NCBI RefSeq assembly: GCF_000970025.1
Contig: NZ_CP009528.1
Location: 2,963,168-3,027,167 of the forward strand
Source of the DNA: Methanosarcina barkeri MS
GTDB taxonomy: Archaea; Halobacteriota; Methanosarcinia; Methanosarcinales; Methanosarcinaceae
DNA length: 64,000 bases
Reading direction: 5' to 3'
Each line of letters starts with the position of its first letter. Position 1 is the first letter of the stretch. Of this stretch, positions 49,701 to 58,398 are shown in pieces. Under the pieces are notes generated by a model. It worked only from the letters and a program-made list of their open reading frames with translations. It had not been told where the DNA came from and did no database searches. Made by a program: the position numbers and the translations under genes.

Positions 49701-49918
49701 TTCCGCAGGTGCGGCAAGAAGATGTACTATGAACTGCATCATATGCTACCTTTTCCATTTGAGGTAATCCTAACGTGACATGCAGAAATTGTAGCGTTTG
49801 TGTGAAGCTCACACGACAATATCGAGAGCTCAAGGAACCTGACTTTGATAATTGGTTAGGATAAGAATACTATGAAGAACGTAAAGTGAACCATCGTAAG
49901 AATCGTGAATTCAAATAA
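49701..49918 (+). pseudogene. Decayed Cys-rich protein fragment
   Basis: The plus strand reads FRRCGKKMYYELHHMLPFPFE, shifts one frame to GNPNVTCRNCSVCVKL and continues to KEPDFDNWLG, then after a stop EYYEERKVNHRKNREFK. The CxxC-type pairs and HH suggest a zinc-binding or HNH-like protein. A frameshift and a stop show decay. No family is assigned. Confidence 0.35.
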
Positions 49919-50134
49919 GCGAAAATGGTCCAAAGTGAAATTTGCTGTGTAAACCAGCCCTTCAGGATCAACAGGGTTCAATTCTTCTTTAAAATCGTCA
50001 CCAAGATGATGATGTTCTGTATCGAGAACTATTTCGGCCGCCAAAACGTTTGAAACGGAAGTAACTGAAAAAACAATTACTAATAACATGAGAATGAATG
50101 AATTCGTTATCGCAGACACATATACCCAACCCAC
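49856..50134 (-). CDS. Secreted protein fragment, probably truncated
   Basis: A 92-residue frame with a clear signal peptide (SFILMLLVIVFSVTSVSNVLAAE) followed by a polar start LDTEHHHLGDDFKEELNPVDPEG. After about residue 65 the sequence becomes Phe-rich (DHFRLFEF, MVHFTFF) and overlaps the decayed fragment on the other strand, so the original C-terminus was probably lost. It lies 26 bases upstream of no obvious partner; the HEAT-repeat gene follows on the same strand after the gap at 50135-50160 in the opposite order. Family unknown. Confidence 0.4.
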   Translation of the reverse strand: MGWVYVSAITNSFILMLLVIVFSVTSVSNVLAAEIVLDTEHHHLGDDFKEELNPVDPEGLVYTANFTLDHFRLFEFTILTMVHFTFFIVFLS

Positions 50135-50160
50135 ATAAGAAGATTTGAATCACATTCAAA

Positions 50161-51432
50161 TCAGCGCCTGTTGACTATGAGGGCTGAAATCACTAACTCT
50201 GACAAAACAAACATTACCCCGAGTCCCGGAATACTAACTGACGACTGTAAATCTTCTGCATCTTCTTCAGTTTCGTTAATATCTTCGGTTTCGTTAGCAT
50301 TTTCAGTTCTTACTGGTTCTTCATTCTTTTCGATGTCTTCTGCTAGCTTCGGTAAGAGTTCCTCATCTACAGGAAATTCTGCATAGCTAAATATGACAGG
50401 CACATCGGCAACTCCAATCTCTTTTCCTGCCTGGTCAAATATATTGTAAATATCACCAAGAGTTGAATTGTTAACTTCCGAGCCTTCCAGAATTCCTACT
50501 CTTATACGGTTATCAATGCTCCAGCCATAGCTTATAACCGGCCCCTGCGGATAATTATAAGGTTCCATGGAATCTCTCACAAGGTCGCAGATTTTATTGA
50601 GCTGATCTAACCATTCTCGTCTCTGGTCTTCAATATAGAATTCGCGTTCTTTTCCATAAGTGGCAATTAACGTATTTTTCTTTTGAGACTCAATGCTTTT
50701 AAGTCCAATTTTTGCAAATACCCTAACAGTCTCATCCTTATCATTCAGGGCATCTGTAAGCGGTCCAACTGCACGCTTGTCTCCAATTCTGCCGAGAGCT
50801 TCAGCTGCACGCACCCGAACTCTGGAGTCTTCATCGTTAAGAGCCTGGATCAAAGGCTCTACAGCAGGTTCGCCCATCAGGCCAAGATTATAACCCAGAT
50901 CTGCATCAAGTTCGGGGTCTTCTTTCAAGGCCTGAATCATAGGCTGAATTGCTCTTTCATCTTTTATTCCAGCAAGAACTGCAATAACTTTCATCTGTAG
51001 AAACACATCTTCATTTTATTCCTGCAAGATCTTAATTAGTGGCTCTATAGCAGGTTTTCCGATTTCAACAAGAGCATTGGTTGCAGCACTTTCAACTTCC
51101 CACTCTTCATCCGTCAACAATTTGACGAGCGGATCTATAGCTCTTTCATCTTTGATCTTACCAAGATTAATAGCCGCGTTTTCACGAATTTCCGGGTCTT
51201 TGGAATCCAGTGTCTGTATTAAAGGTCCTACTGCGGGCTCTCCGGCTGCGACCGGAACTTTTACGGAGTCAGCTTTGACATCTACATCCTGTGCGTTGAA
51301 ATTCTCAATTAAGGCCTCAATATCCTGCTCATCTGAAGCAGCACTGGCTACATTAACAACAGAAAATATAGATAACTGGAGAATAACCAATGCAAAAAAT
51401 ATAAGATGAATATTTAACTTTTCAATCCCCAT
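50161..51432 (-). pseudogene. Secreted HEAT-repeat protein interrupted by an in-frame TAA
   Basis: Two frames on the same strand and in the same phase read as one protein. The first 138 residues are a signal peptide (ending near NVASAAS) and HEAT repeats (PAVGPLIQTLDSKDPEIRENA). A TAA at 51016-51018 follows ILQE; reading on gives NEDVFLQMKVIAVLAGI and further HEAT repeats with no gap. After the repeats comes a mixed domain, an acidic Glu/Asn-rich linker and the tail SIPGLGVMFVLSELVISALIVNRR, of which IPGLG plus a hydrophobic run and RR resembles a PGF-CTERM sorting signal. About 423 codons in all. The second part could also be translated alone from ATG at 51006 or 50994, but would lack a signal peptide. 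Confidence 0.7.
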
Positions 51433-51927
51433 TTGACCACTTGATCCATCTTCATCTTAGAGCTACCTGGTTATGATATTCATAGCAAGTAATTAGTACT
51501 CAACAATACATGCAATAGTAATAACCACGAGTATCTTTGATATATTTGTGATATAGTCAATGAAGTATAGGGAAAATCTTTAAGAATTAGCTTTAAGTGA
51601 CCTTTTAGTCTTTAAACATATAAATTTTTCTTATTTTTTTGAAAAATTTATTTTGTTTAATGATGAAGACAAAGGAAATAGAAATGTAATTCAGCCGGGG
51701 AAATCTGCGTGTAACTTGAATCTATCCAAATAAACTATTATGGGATTGTTTGACTGACCTTTTAAAGCAAGGATGGCCTCTGTTCAGCAAGCTTTTCGTA
51801 AAGGTTCGGGATGAATAATGAGTTTTCAGTGAAAATAGTGAGTATTCCCATGAGTAGAATTTAGAAGATGGTACTTTTCAATATGTATTGGAGATTTCAA
51901 TTAATATGGTTAATGATCCTGTAGATT

Positions 51928-52085
51928 AATACTGATTTTGATTACTGATTTTGATTACTGATTTTGAATACTGATTTTGAATACTGATTTTGAATACTGA
52001 TTTTGAATACTGATTTTGAATACTGATTTTGAATACTGATTTTGAATACTGATTTTGAATACTGATTTTGATTACTGATTTTTGA
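51928..52085. repeat. 13-bp tandem repeat, about 12 copies
   Basis: Units of GAATACTGATTTT, with GATTACTGATTTT variants at both edges. Confidence 0.92.
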
Positions 52086-52235
52086 TGCTCCAGAAAATTT
52101 GATTATAAACTATTGGTTGATGTTATTCCCAAACATCTCTTAATGATGCATCATGTATTTTTGCAATTCAGTGAAGTTATAATAGCCATATATTGAAGCA
52201 CAAAATGTAAACACTTCTAGCACCGGAAATTGATC

Positions 52236-52365
52236 GAGCCTATCCCAAAAGCCATTTCGTTCTTAATCATCAAGAATTTTCAGGACTGTTTTCATGATCA
52301 GAAACTTGATTGATTGTTCGGAATACAGGATTCAGAGAAGCAATTTTGAGTTTTGGGATCAGCTC
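52236..52365. mobile_element. 130-bp inverted-repeat element
   Basis: GAGCCTATCCCAAAA (52236-52250) and TTTTGGGATCAGCTC (52351-52365) are 15-base inverted repeats with two mismatches. Inside, ATCAAG/CTTGAT gives a second fold-back. It looks like a MITE of a different IS family from the 187-bp element. No target duplication is clear. Confidence 0.55.
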
Positions 52366-52880
52366 ATCATGAAAATATCAACCATATAATTATGGACGAA
52401 CACTGAATTGAGTATAAATATTTAGTTTGCTCTTGAATCCTACTTTCCCTCGATACCTGAGTCCAAATTATTAATCAGTAAAATTATAATATTGTCAATA
52501 TGGAACCTGAAATTTGTTATATAGAAAAGAATATTATAATACAGTACATATGCCAAAAACCTTAAATAGTTACCCATGCCAAGGCTAGTTGAAAGTTTTT
52601 CAACTCCTTTTTAATATATACAACTTTAAATAGTATGAGTACATTATTAATTGTTAGAGATGAATAACCTTCTAATTATATACCTATACAGGTTTAATTA
52701 ATCAACCTGTAAAGTCCTTTCCATCAATCTCATAAAACGGGGCTCTTGTAGCCAGTTATAAACATCTGGCATTTGCTTTTAATGACCGGTTGTTAGACTT
52801 AAAACAGAAATAATCCGCTACATAGCGTAAAAACGTTTTTTATTGTATTTAGAATTTCAAAACGAAATAGGTTACCTTAT

Positions 52881-52905
52881 AAATATATCGACAGTGTATA
52901 TATTT
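52881..52905 (+). promoter_or_regulatory. Dyad AAATATAT-N9-ATATATTT upstream of HTH gene
   Basis: A perfect 8-base inverted repeat about 125 bases before the HTH start. It overlaps TATA-like sequence (TTATAAATATATC), so it may be an operator over the promoter, possibly autoregulatory. Confidence 0.4.
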
Positions 52906-53028
52906 AGAGATTGTCGTCAGTTTTAAAAGATAATTATAAAAGCCTTCCTTGAAGGTATAAACATAATTATTTTAATATTATTTAACTGACAACATTATCC
53001 ATAAAATTAGAAGAAAGAAGGGGTTATC

Positions 53029-53427
53029 ATGAAAGACTACGAAGTTAAAGTGCTGGACGAAAACGACCACATTTTTATTGAAACGTTAAGAAACCTTGGG
53101 ATGTCCAGAAATGTCGCTACAACTATGGCATATCTTATGAATGTTGACGAGGCTTCATCCCGTGAAATAGAAATCAGTACCGGATTAAGACAACCAGAAG
53201 TAAGTCTTGCAATGAGACTGATGCGCAACCAGTCGTGGGTTAGCGTTCGTTCGGAAAAGAAACCCGGTAAAGGGCGCCCAATAAAGATCTATGCTCTTGC
53301 TGCTCCAGTTGACGAGATCATCAGTTATTACGAAGACAAAATTTACAAAGAATCTCAGGCAACCATCTCAGCAATTAAGAAGCTGAAGGTTATGAGTAAA
53401 AAGGTGCCTCTTACTCCCTCAAAGTAA
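53029..53427 (+). CDS. Winged-helix transcription regulator, small
   Basis: A 132-residue DNA-binding protein. Residues about 15-85 form a winged helix: NVATTMAYLMNVDEASSREIEIST, recognition helix RQPEVSLAMRLMRN, wing with EKKPGKGRPIKIYAL. The KGRP wing and the C-terminal helix (VDEIISYYEDKIYKES), probably for dimerisation, are typical of an archaeal regulator group common in Methanosarcina. A GGGG-containing ribosome site precedes the ATG. The ligand and targets are unknown; the dyad upstream suggests self-control. Confidence 0.8.
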   Translation: MKDYEVKVLDENDHIFIETLRNLGMSRNVATTMAYLMNVDEASSREIEISTGLRQPEVSLAMRLMRNQSWVSVRSEKKPGKGRPIKIYALAAPVDEIISYYEDKIYKESQATISAIKKLKVMSKKVPLTPSK

Positions 53428-53874
53428 AGCCTTCAAAACGAATTTGCTCCATAATGGCTGACAATTCTTATCTGGAATTCAACCATTATGGAAACAAAAA
53501 TCTTAATTATTCGAATCATTTTTCATTCCTGTTCTCTACTTTTCTGGATCAACAGTTGCGCCGGTTGATCACGCCTATCACGTTGTTGCGGAGTTTTCAG
53601 TCAATTATTTTTTGAAATGGCTTGCTGGCAAACAGTTTTTAAAATGACTTGTGCCGCATGATCCAAGGGCAATTTGAGTAAATTAGCTTTCCTGAGAGCG
53701 TTGAAAATATAATCTCTCTAACCTTTCTCCAAAGACCACTACGCTTGAGCGAACGAAGTGAGCGAGAAGGGACTCGGGTGACAGAAATAGGTAATAAAAA
53801 CGTCATACAGGGACTTCAAAAAAGGTGGAAAAAAGAATTGTAATAAAGGAGAGGTTCTGCCTTTTGCTGGCAGG
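53428..53874. other. Gap after the HTH gene
   Basis: It includes the hairpin listed next. AGCGAACGAAGTGAGCGAG near 53746-53764 is a small inverted repeat. I find no gene. Confidence 0.4.
53449..53491 (+). terminator. Long inverted repeat CCATAATGG / CCATTATGG
   Basis: A 9-bp perfect stem, with an inner AATTC/GAATT pairing, begins 22 bases after the HTH gene stop. An A-rich run follows. It may end the transcript or be a binding site. Confidence 0.45.
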
Positions 53875-54087
53875 TCAGCCCCCTGTGACAACTCTGAGGA
53901 TTGTAAGTCTATCGGAACTGACTATTCCATCAAGAGGAACAGCATTCCCTCCATTTAATACAAGTACTGTTTCCTGATTTATATCCAAAGTATTAAGCAG
54001 TTCTTCGTAGGTAGCGCTCTCAGCTACTTCTACGGTCTGCTCAGAAATATCTCCAGCCTGGATTGTTATGTGTACTTTTCTACTCAC
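53875..54087 (-). CDS. SAMP/MoaD-like ubiquitin-fold protein ending in Gly-Gly
   Basis: A 70-residue beta-grasp protein: KVHITIQAGDISEQTVEV, a helix SATYEELLNTLDI, NQETVLVLNGG, and the C-terminus LTILRVVTGG. The terminal Gly-Gly is the hallmark of small archaeal modifier proteins and MoaD/ThiS-type sulfur carriers, which are activated by an E1-like enzyme as acyl-adenylates. It could modify proteins or carry sulfur for tRNA thiolation or molybdopterin. The start is GTG, overlapping the stop of a 42-residue gene by four bases, so translation is probably coupled. No E1 gene is nearby. Confidence 0.82.
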   Translation of the reverse strand: MSRKVHITIQAGDISEQTVEVAESATYEELLNTLDINQETVLVLNGGNAVPLDGIVSSDRLTILRVVTGG

Positions 54088-54212
54088 TCTATTGCTCCAC
54101 CGCCGCTTACCTGAATTTCGCCTACGACTTCCTTAATTAACTTCTGCTCCAGTTCATATTCTTTTCTGACGCCTTTCCTTTCCGCATTTCTCTTCTGGAA
54201 CTTTCCTGGCAT
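54084..54212 (-). CDS. 42-residue basic protein in an operon with the SAMP-like gene
   Basis: The ATG at 54212 is preceded by GAGGAG at about eight bases, a strong site. The protein begins MPGKFQKRNAERKGVRKEY, continues LEQKLIKEVVGEI and ends VSGGGAIE. It has ten Lys/Arg in the first 25 residues and a predicted amphipathic helix. It overlaps the SAMP-like start by four bases. I know no family. Possible roles are a dedicated partner, a target with modifiable lysines, or an RNA-binding protein; all are inference. Confidence 0.6.
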   Translation of the reverse strand: MPGKFQKRNAERKGVRKEYELEQKLIKEVVGEIQVSGGGAIE

Positions 54213-54773
54213 TTTAGATCTCCTCACGATTTTTCAGGTTTGCAACATAGTTGGTATAGATCTCTTCAAGCAGACTTGTTCTCTTGTCTTCTCGAGATGT
54301 ATATCCAATAATTATAATCAATTTATGTTTTAATTAATGTTTTGGTTGACAATAATTGGTTAACATATTAGATTTTCAAACCTTATAGACACCACAAACT
54401 CGGAATATAAACATTGACAATAGGTTAACATTGGAGCTGATGTCATTCAAAAGTTTGACAAAAAAGATTTGAAGCTGGATCTATGAGATAAGAATAGGAG
54501 GTATTTATTCAAAGATTAAAGTTTTATTGAAGAGTTGGACAATACAATAAATGTTTCAAACTCAAGACAAAAAGTATTAATATTTGGTCGGTCCGAGAAA
54601 GATTTCCAGTAGAATAAAGAAAAAAACAGGTAAAGAAAAAAACAGGTAAAGGAAAGAGATAGATGGAATAAGAGATAGATGGAATAAATAGGTAAAGAAA
54701 AGAAGGAAAAACAGACTTTATTCTTGAACTTAATCTTATTCGAAAATGACTCAAAAATTGGAAGAACTAATTA
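54213..54773. other. Gap between SAMP operon and tRNA array
   Basis: Tandem phrases AGAAAAAAACAGGTAAAG and AGAGATAGATGGAATA are each doubled near 54615-54690. The SAMP operon promoter should be near 54300-54420, where TTAATTAATGTTTTGG and GGTTAACATATT occur. No gene is seen. Confidence 0.4.
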
Positions 54774-54845
54774 TACACCAGCCGGGATTCGGACCCGGGT
54801 TCGAGCGTTGGCAACGCCCGGTGATAACCGCTACACTACTGATGT
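54774..54845 (-). tRNA. tRNA-Gly (GCC), copy 1
   Basis: A 72-base cloverleaf: acceptor ACATCAG/CTGGTGT, anticodon loop TTGCCAA in stem GGGCG/CGCTC, T-arm CCGGG-TCCGAAT-CCCGG, discriminator A, no encoded CCA. The T-loop reads TCC instead of TTC, so position 55 is C. The first base pair is A-T rather than the usual G-C. Confidence 0.88.
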
Positions 54846-54855
54846 CCGATGATGG

Positions 54856-54927
54856 TGCCCAGACCCGGATTCGAACCGGGGACAACTGCCTCTTCAGGGC
54901 AGCGCTCTCCCACTGAGCTACCTGGGC
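54856..54927 (-). tRNA. tRNA-Phe (GAA), copy 1
   Basis: A 72-base cloverleaf: acceptor GCCCAGG/TCTGGGC, anticodon loop CTGAAGA in stem CTGCC/GGCAG, T-loop TTCGAAT, discriminator A. Confidence 0.95.
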
Positions 54928-55021
54928 ATGAAAGTTAATTTAAGGCATACTTAGAGTAAGTGATAGCCTGATTTTCGTTTTATTTTTCAATTTCCAGAAA
55001 AATCTCCAGAAATTTTTTTAG

Positions 55022-55095
55022 TGGGCCCGCTGAGATTCGAACTCAGGACCTCCGCCATGTCAAGGCGACGTCATAACCGTCTAGACCACGAGCCC
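55022..55095 (-). tRNA. tRNA-Val (GAC), copy 1
   Basis: A 74-base cloverleaf: acceptor GGGCTCG/CGGGCCC, anticodon loop TTGACAT, T-loop TTCGAAT, discriminator A. The D-loop contains GGTTATGAC. Confidence 0.95.
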
Positions 55096-55156
55096 ATGTT
55101 GTTTGTGATTTTTGCATCGAAAAATACTTATCCGACGCACTATATTAAAAAAGTTA

Positions 55157-55228
55157 TACACCAGCCGGGATTCGGACCCGGGTTCGAGCGTTGGCAACGC
55201 CCGGTGATGACCGCTACACTACTGATGT
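55157..55228 (-). tRNA. tRNA-Gly (GCC), copy 2
   Basis: Identical to copy 1 except that the D-loop reads GGTCATCAC instead of GGTTATCAC. The unusual TCCGAAT T-loop is retained. Confidence 0.88.
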
Positions 55229-55238
55229 CCGATGATGG

Positions 55239-55310
55239 TGCCCAGACCCGGATTCGAACCGGGGACAACTGCCTCTTCAGGGCAGCGCTCTCCCACTGAG
55301 CTACCTGGGC
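55239..55310 (-). tRNA. tRNA-Phe (GAA), copy 2
   Basis: It appears identical to copy 1. Confidence 0.95.
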
Positions 55311-55404
55311 ATGAAAGTTAATTTAAGGCATACTTAGAGTAAGTGATAGCCTGATTTTCGTTTTATTTTTCAATTTCCAGAAAAATCTCCAGAAATTTTT
55401 TTAG

Positions 55405-55478
<74 letters not shown>

Positions 55479-55535
55479 AGTAGTTTGTTGCTTCTGTTTT
55501 TCGCACAAAAGTGCAACTCCATAGTGCGCATCATC

Positions 55536-55545
55536 ATTTATATAA
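55536..55545 (-). promoter_or_regulatory. TATA box of the tRNA array
   Basis: On the minus strand this reads TTATATAAAT, about 60 bases before tRNA-Val copy 2, so the primary transcript would have a leader of roughly 35 bases. A weaker TTTAATATA lies between the two array copies near 55141-55149. Confidence 0.55.
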
Positions 55546-55957
55546 GTTTTGGGTGGTATGGACCTTTTCTAACCAAATCAACCTTCAAAAATGTGAAATT
55601 TTTGTACAGTTTGCATCGGATATTCTCTTTTGGGCTCTAATGATAAATCTTTTTAGAGATTGGGGTTTCCAATCAGCATTGAAAAATTCCTTATATATAA
55701 CTTTTCAAATTCAATTACCTGATTTGTTTTTTGTAGGATATAGTTCTTTAGTAAATCAATTCAATAATACCATATATTAATCGAAAGCATAAAACCTGTT
55801 AAAGGAAAATAAAAGGTAGCTCAAAGTAAAAACAGCTCAACAAGCAAAAAGAGGCCCAATATGAAAGGTAGCACAAGAAGCTCAATGCAAAAGGCAATAC
55901 AATGCAAAACATGAAAAGAGCAACAAAACTCTTTTCAGATTTCGAGGAGAAACCTGA
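55546..55957. other. Gap between tRNA array and hydrolase gene
   Basis: Frames here run into the tRNAs and are not genes. A loose purine repeat (AAAAGGTAGCTCAAAG, AGCTCAACAAGC, GGTAGCACAAGAAGCTCAATGC) spans 55812-55900. Confidence 0.45.
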
Positions 55958-56755
55958 ATGAGTTCCAGCGAAGACAAGCGACTAAATAGTGGGAGCTTGA
56001 AAAGTAAAAGACCAGAATGCGAGAAGTCTTACACTGTTAAGTCATACACTTTTAAGTCTTACACTGTTATTAGTATCCCAATGGGACACTCAAACTCTTA
56101 TCTAATAGTTTCAGCTGGTATGGAGATTCTTGTGGATGCAGGATTTCCGGGCAAAATCAAAAACATTCAAATTGCTCTCGAACAAAACAACCTTGTTTTT
56201 CAGAATATAGTTATGATCATTCTCACCCACACTCATTATGATCATACAGGCTGCCTTGCCGAAATAAAAAAACGAAGCGGGGCAAAAGTTCTGGTTCATG
56301 CATCAGAAGAAAGATGCCTGGAAAAGGGTATAACGCCCTTTCCGAGAGGTACCATGTGGTCCTCAAAAATGATATCGGAAATTGGGAACTCCTTGATGGT
56401 CTCTAAATCAAAATATCAGCCTGTCAATCCTGATATAGTGATAGGGAACGAATATGACCTTGGAAAATATATCCCTGGTGCAAAAGTCATTTCCACACCT
56501 GGCCATACCGTAGGTTCGATAAGCCTTGTGATTGGAAATGAAGCTGCATTCGTAGGAGATACACTTTTCAATGTTATGCCCTGGAGTATCTTTCCACCTT
56601 TTGCAGATGACATCCACGAACTTCTAGAAAGCTGGCAGACATTGATTGCTGCAAACTGCAGGACATATTTTCCAGGTCACGGCAGACCCGTATCTCTCCA
56701 GAAACTAAAAATTTCATACGAAAAAAAGACAAAAAGAAGTAAAGAAGACCTTTGA
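55958..56755 (+). CDS. Metallo-beta-lactamase-fold hydrolase beside the coenzyme M genes
   Basis: A 265-residue MBL-fold protein. The zinc motif THTHYDHTG is near residue 90, STPGHTVGS near 175 gives the next His, FVGDTLFN near 195 the bridging Asp, and FPGHGRP near 232 the last His. The N-terminus is an unusual basic segment with a triple SYTV/SYTF/SYTV repeat before the fold starts (about residue 38). GAGGAG lies nine bases before the ATG. It precedes the ComF-type gene by 119 bases on the same strand, so it may belong to coenzyme M synthesis or sulfur handling; no direct evidence for the substrate is visible. Confidence 0.8.
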   Translation: MSSSEDKRLNSGSLKSKRPECEKSYTVKSYTFKSYTVISIPMGHSNSYLIVSAGMEILVDAGFPGKIKNIQIALEQNNLVFQNIVMIILTHTHYDHTGCLAEIKKRSGAKVLVHASEERCLEKGITPFPRGTMWSSKMISEIGNSLMVSKSKYQPVNPDIVIGNEYDLGKYIPGAKVISTPGHTVGSISLVIGNEAAFVGDTLFNVMPWSIFPPFADDIHELLESWQTLIAANCRTYFPGHGRPVSLQKLKISYEKKTKRSKEDL

Positions 56756-56874
56756 GTCTATTCCATTCTCTAAAACGGCCAATTTCAAGCTTATTATTTC
56801 CTCCAGAGTAACTGACTCTCAGGCAATCCTTACTCCTAAAATAGGATGAACTCAATATCCCGGTTGAAGGAAAC

Positions 56875-58191
56875 ATGAACGGAGAATTAGATAACACAGA
56901 GACGTCCCGGACAATCCCGGAAATCCAGGATAAAATTGATGCCGGAGATGCAATCGTTCTTACGGCTGCGGAAATTAGTGAGAAAATTCGGGTAGGGGAG
57001 GATATAAAGCTCGAAGACGTGGATGTTGTAACAACTGCAACACGTGGCATTATGAGTGGAACCTATGCCGTACTTTCGTTCAAAGTATCAGAGCCCGACT
57101 CGTTTGTTAAGGCGTCTGAAGTCCTGCTGAACGGCGTGCCGGCAGTTGTTGGTCCCTGCCCTAATGAAAGGCTTGGAATTTTGGACCTGATCGTACTCGG
57201 AACCGCTCACAGTAAGTTTGATCCTAATTATGGAGGCGGACACCTTTTCAGGGAGATGGTAGAAGGAAAAAACATTAAAGTTGATGTGACTACCAGTGAA
57301 GGAAACCATTTCTCGGTAGAAACGCGGCTATCTGAGATCACCTATGCGAAACTCAATGCAACAAGACATGCCTTTAAGAATTATCGAGCGTTTGTAAATC
57401 CCGGAAAAGAGTCTATCAAAACCATCTTTCATGCCCTGCCATTTGAAGGTGAGTTTAAGGAAATGACTTTTTGCGGTTGCGGTGAGTTAAACCCAATTGA
57501 AAACGACCCCAAGCTTGAAACTATAGGAATCGGGACAAGGGTACTTCTCAACGGAGCAGACGGATTTGTTACGGGCGCTGGCACTCGAAGCGCTCCGGAT
57601 AATCCTAACCTTACTGGTTTTGCGGATATGCATGAGATGACCCCTGAGTACATGGGAGGGTTTATAACATCTGCCGGTCCTGAAATTATCAATACATGGG
57701 CTGTTCCTATCCCGATTCTTCACGAAGGAATACTGGAAAATATCCTGAAGCTGGATAAGGAAATCCCACTCAAGCTGGTAGACCTGGCAGGGCGAATTCC
57801 TCTCTGTGAGATCACCTATGGGGATGTATGGGATAATGTGGACCTGAATATTAAGTACGATCCAGAAAAATGCCTTAATTGTAAGGATTGCCTTGTAATC
57901 GAAGCCTGTCCCATGGGTGCGGTAAGCCGGAGAGAAAACGGAGCTGTACACAATCCGAAATTTTGCTTTAACTGCGGACTCTGTATCTCAAGGTGCAGAG
58001 GAGAAGCATTCAGTGCAAACCTGGGTTCCGTCAGGTGTTCAACCGGAGGCTGCCTTAGAGATATTAAGGTAACACTGCGTCAGTCCGATCGTGCAAGGGC
58101 AATTATAGCTGCCGAAGAACTCAAAGAAAAAATTCTCACAGGAAGATTCAGGCTTAATGAGCCTGTAGAAAAAATAAGCTGGAGAGAGTAA
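56875..58191 (+). CDS. comF: DUF39/COG1900 protein with C-terminal ferredoxin domain, ComF-type
   Basis: A 438-residue protein. Residues about 15-320 are the COG1900/DUF39 domain, whose relatives insert sulfur into aldehydes (aspartate semialdehyde to homocysteine; sulfoacetaldehyde to coenzyme M). Conserved stretches are TTATRGIMSGTYAVL near 52 and CGCGELNPIEND near 203, with a likely reactive cysteine. Two [4Fe-4S] motifs follow near 337 and 364 (CLNCKDC...CP, CFNCGLCISRC). Next to comDE and cysteate synthase, the best reading is the last step of coenzyme M synthesis, turning sulfoacetaldehyde into 2-mercaptoethanesulfonate. The homocysteine-type function is the alternative. It converges with comDE. 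Confidence 0.75.
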   Translation: MNGELDNTETSRTIPEIQDKIDAGDAIVLTAAEISEKIRVGEDIKLEDVDVVTTATRGIMSGTYAVLSFKVSEPDSFVKASEVLLNGVPAVVGPCPNERLGILDLIVLGTAHSKFDPNYGGGHLFREMVEGKNIKVDVTTSEGNHFSVETRLSEITYAKLNATRHAFKNYRAFVNPGKESIKTIFHALPFEGEFKEMTFCGCGELNPIENDPKLETIGIGTRVLLNGADGFVTGAGTRSAPDNPNLTGFADMHEMTPEYMGGFITSAGPEIINTWAVPIPILHEGILENILKLDKEIPLKLVDLAGRIPLCEITYGDVWDNVDLNIKYDPEKCLNCKDCLVIEACPMGAVSRRENGAVHNPKFCFNCGLCISRCRGEAFSANLGSVRCSTGGCLRDIKVTLRQSDRARAIIAAEELKEKILTGRFRLNEPVEKISWRE

Positions 58192-58351
58192 GACAACGTT
58201 CTTCTCTCCTTTAATGCTCTGTAACCTGTGATTTTTACTTTTAAAGATAAAACTTCTAATTTTTACCTTTTGAGACTTAACCTCTAATTATTATTTTTTG
58301 AGACCTATTTTCCTGATTTCAGAACCTCTTTGCTTTAAACCTCTTCAGGGC

Positions 58352-58398
58352 TCAAGATTTTAAAGCCTCTTCAAAACGCTTTGTAACTTTTTCAGACT
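58352..58398. repeat. Duplicated 3' end of comDE
   Basis: The last 15 codons of comDE (…TKRFKEALKS and stop) are repeated with a 47-base offset directly downstream, as a diverged copy reading TKRFEEALKS and a stop. Confidence 0.85.

Larger units (their letters stand above)
51433..53028. other. 1.6-kb gap with a repeat, an inverted-repeat element and a promoter dyad
   Basis: Besides the items listed separately, AGTTGAAA/TTTCAACT with a following CCTTTTT near 52588-52612 looks like a terminator or small structured RNA. No coding sequence is supported. Confidence 0.5.

Noticed and set aside
50161..51018. Pyrrolysine read-through in the HEAT protein
   Set aside because: The interrupting codon is TAA, not TAG.
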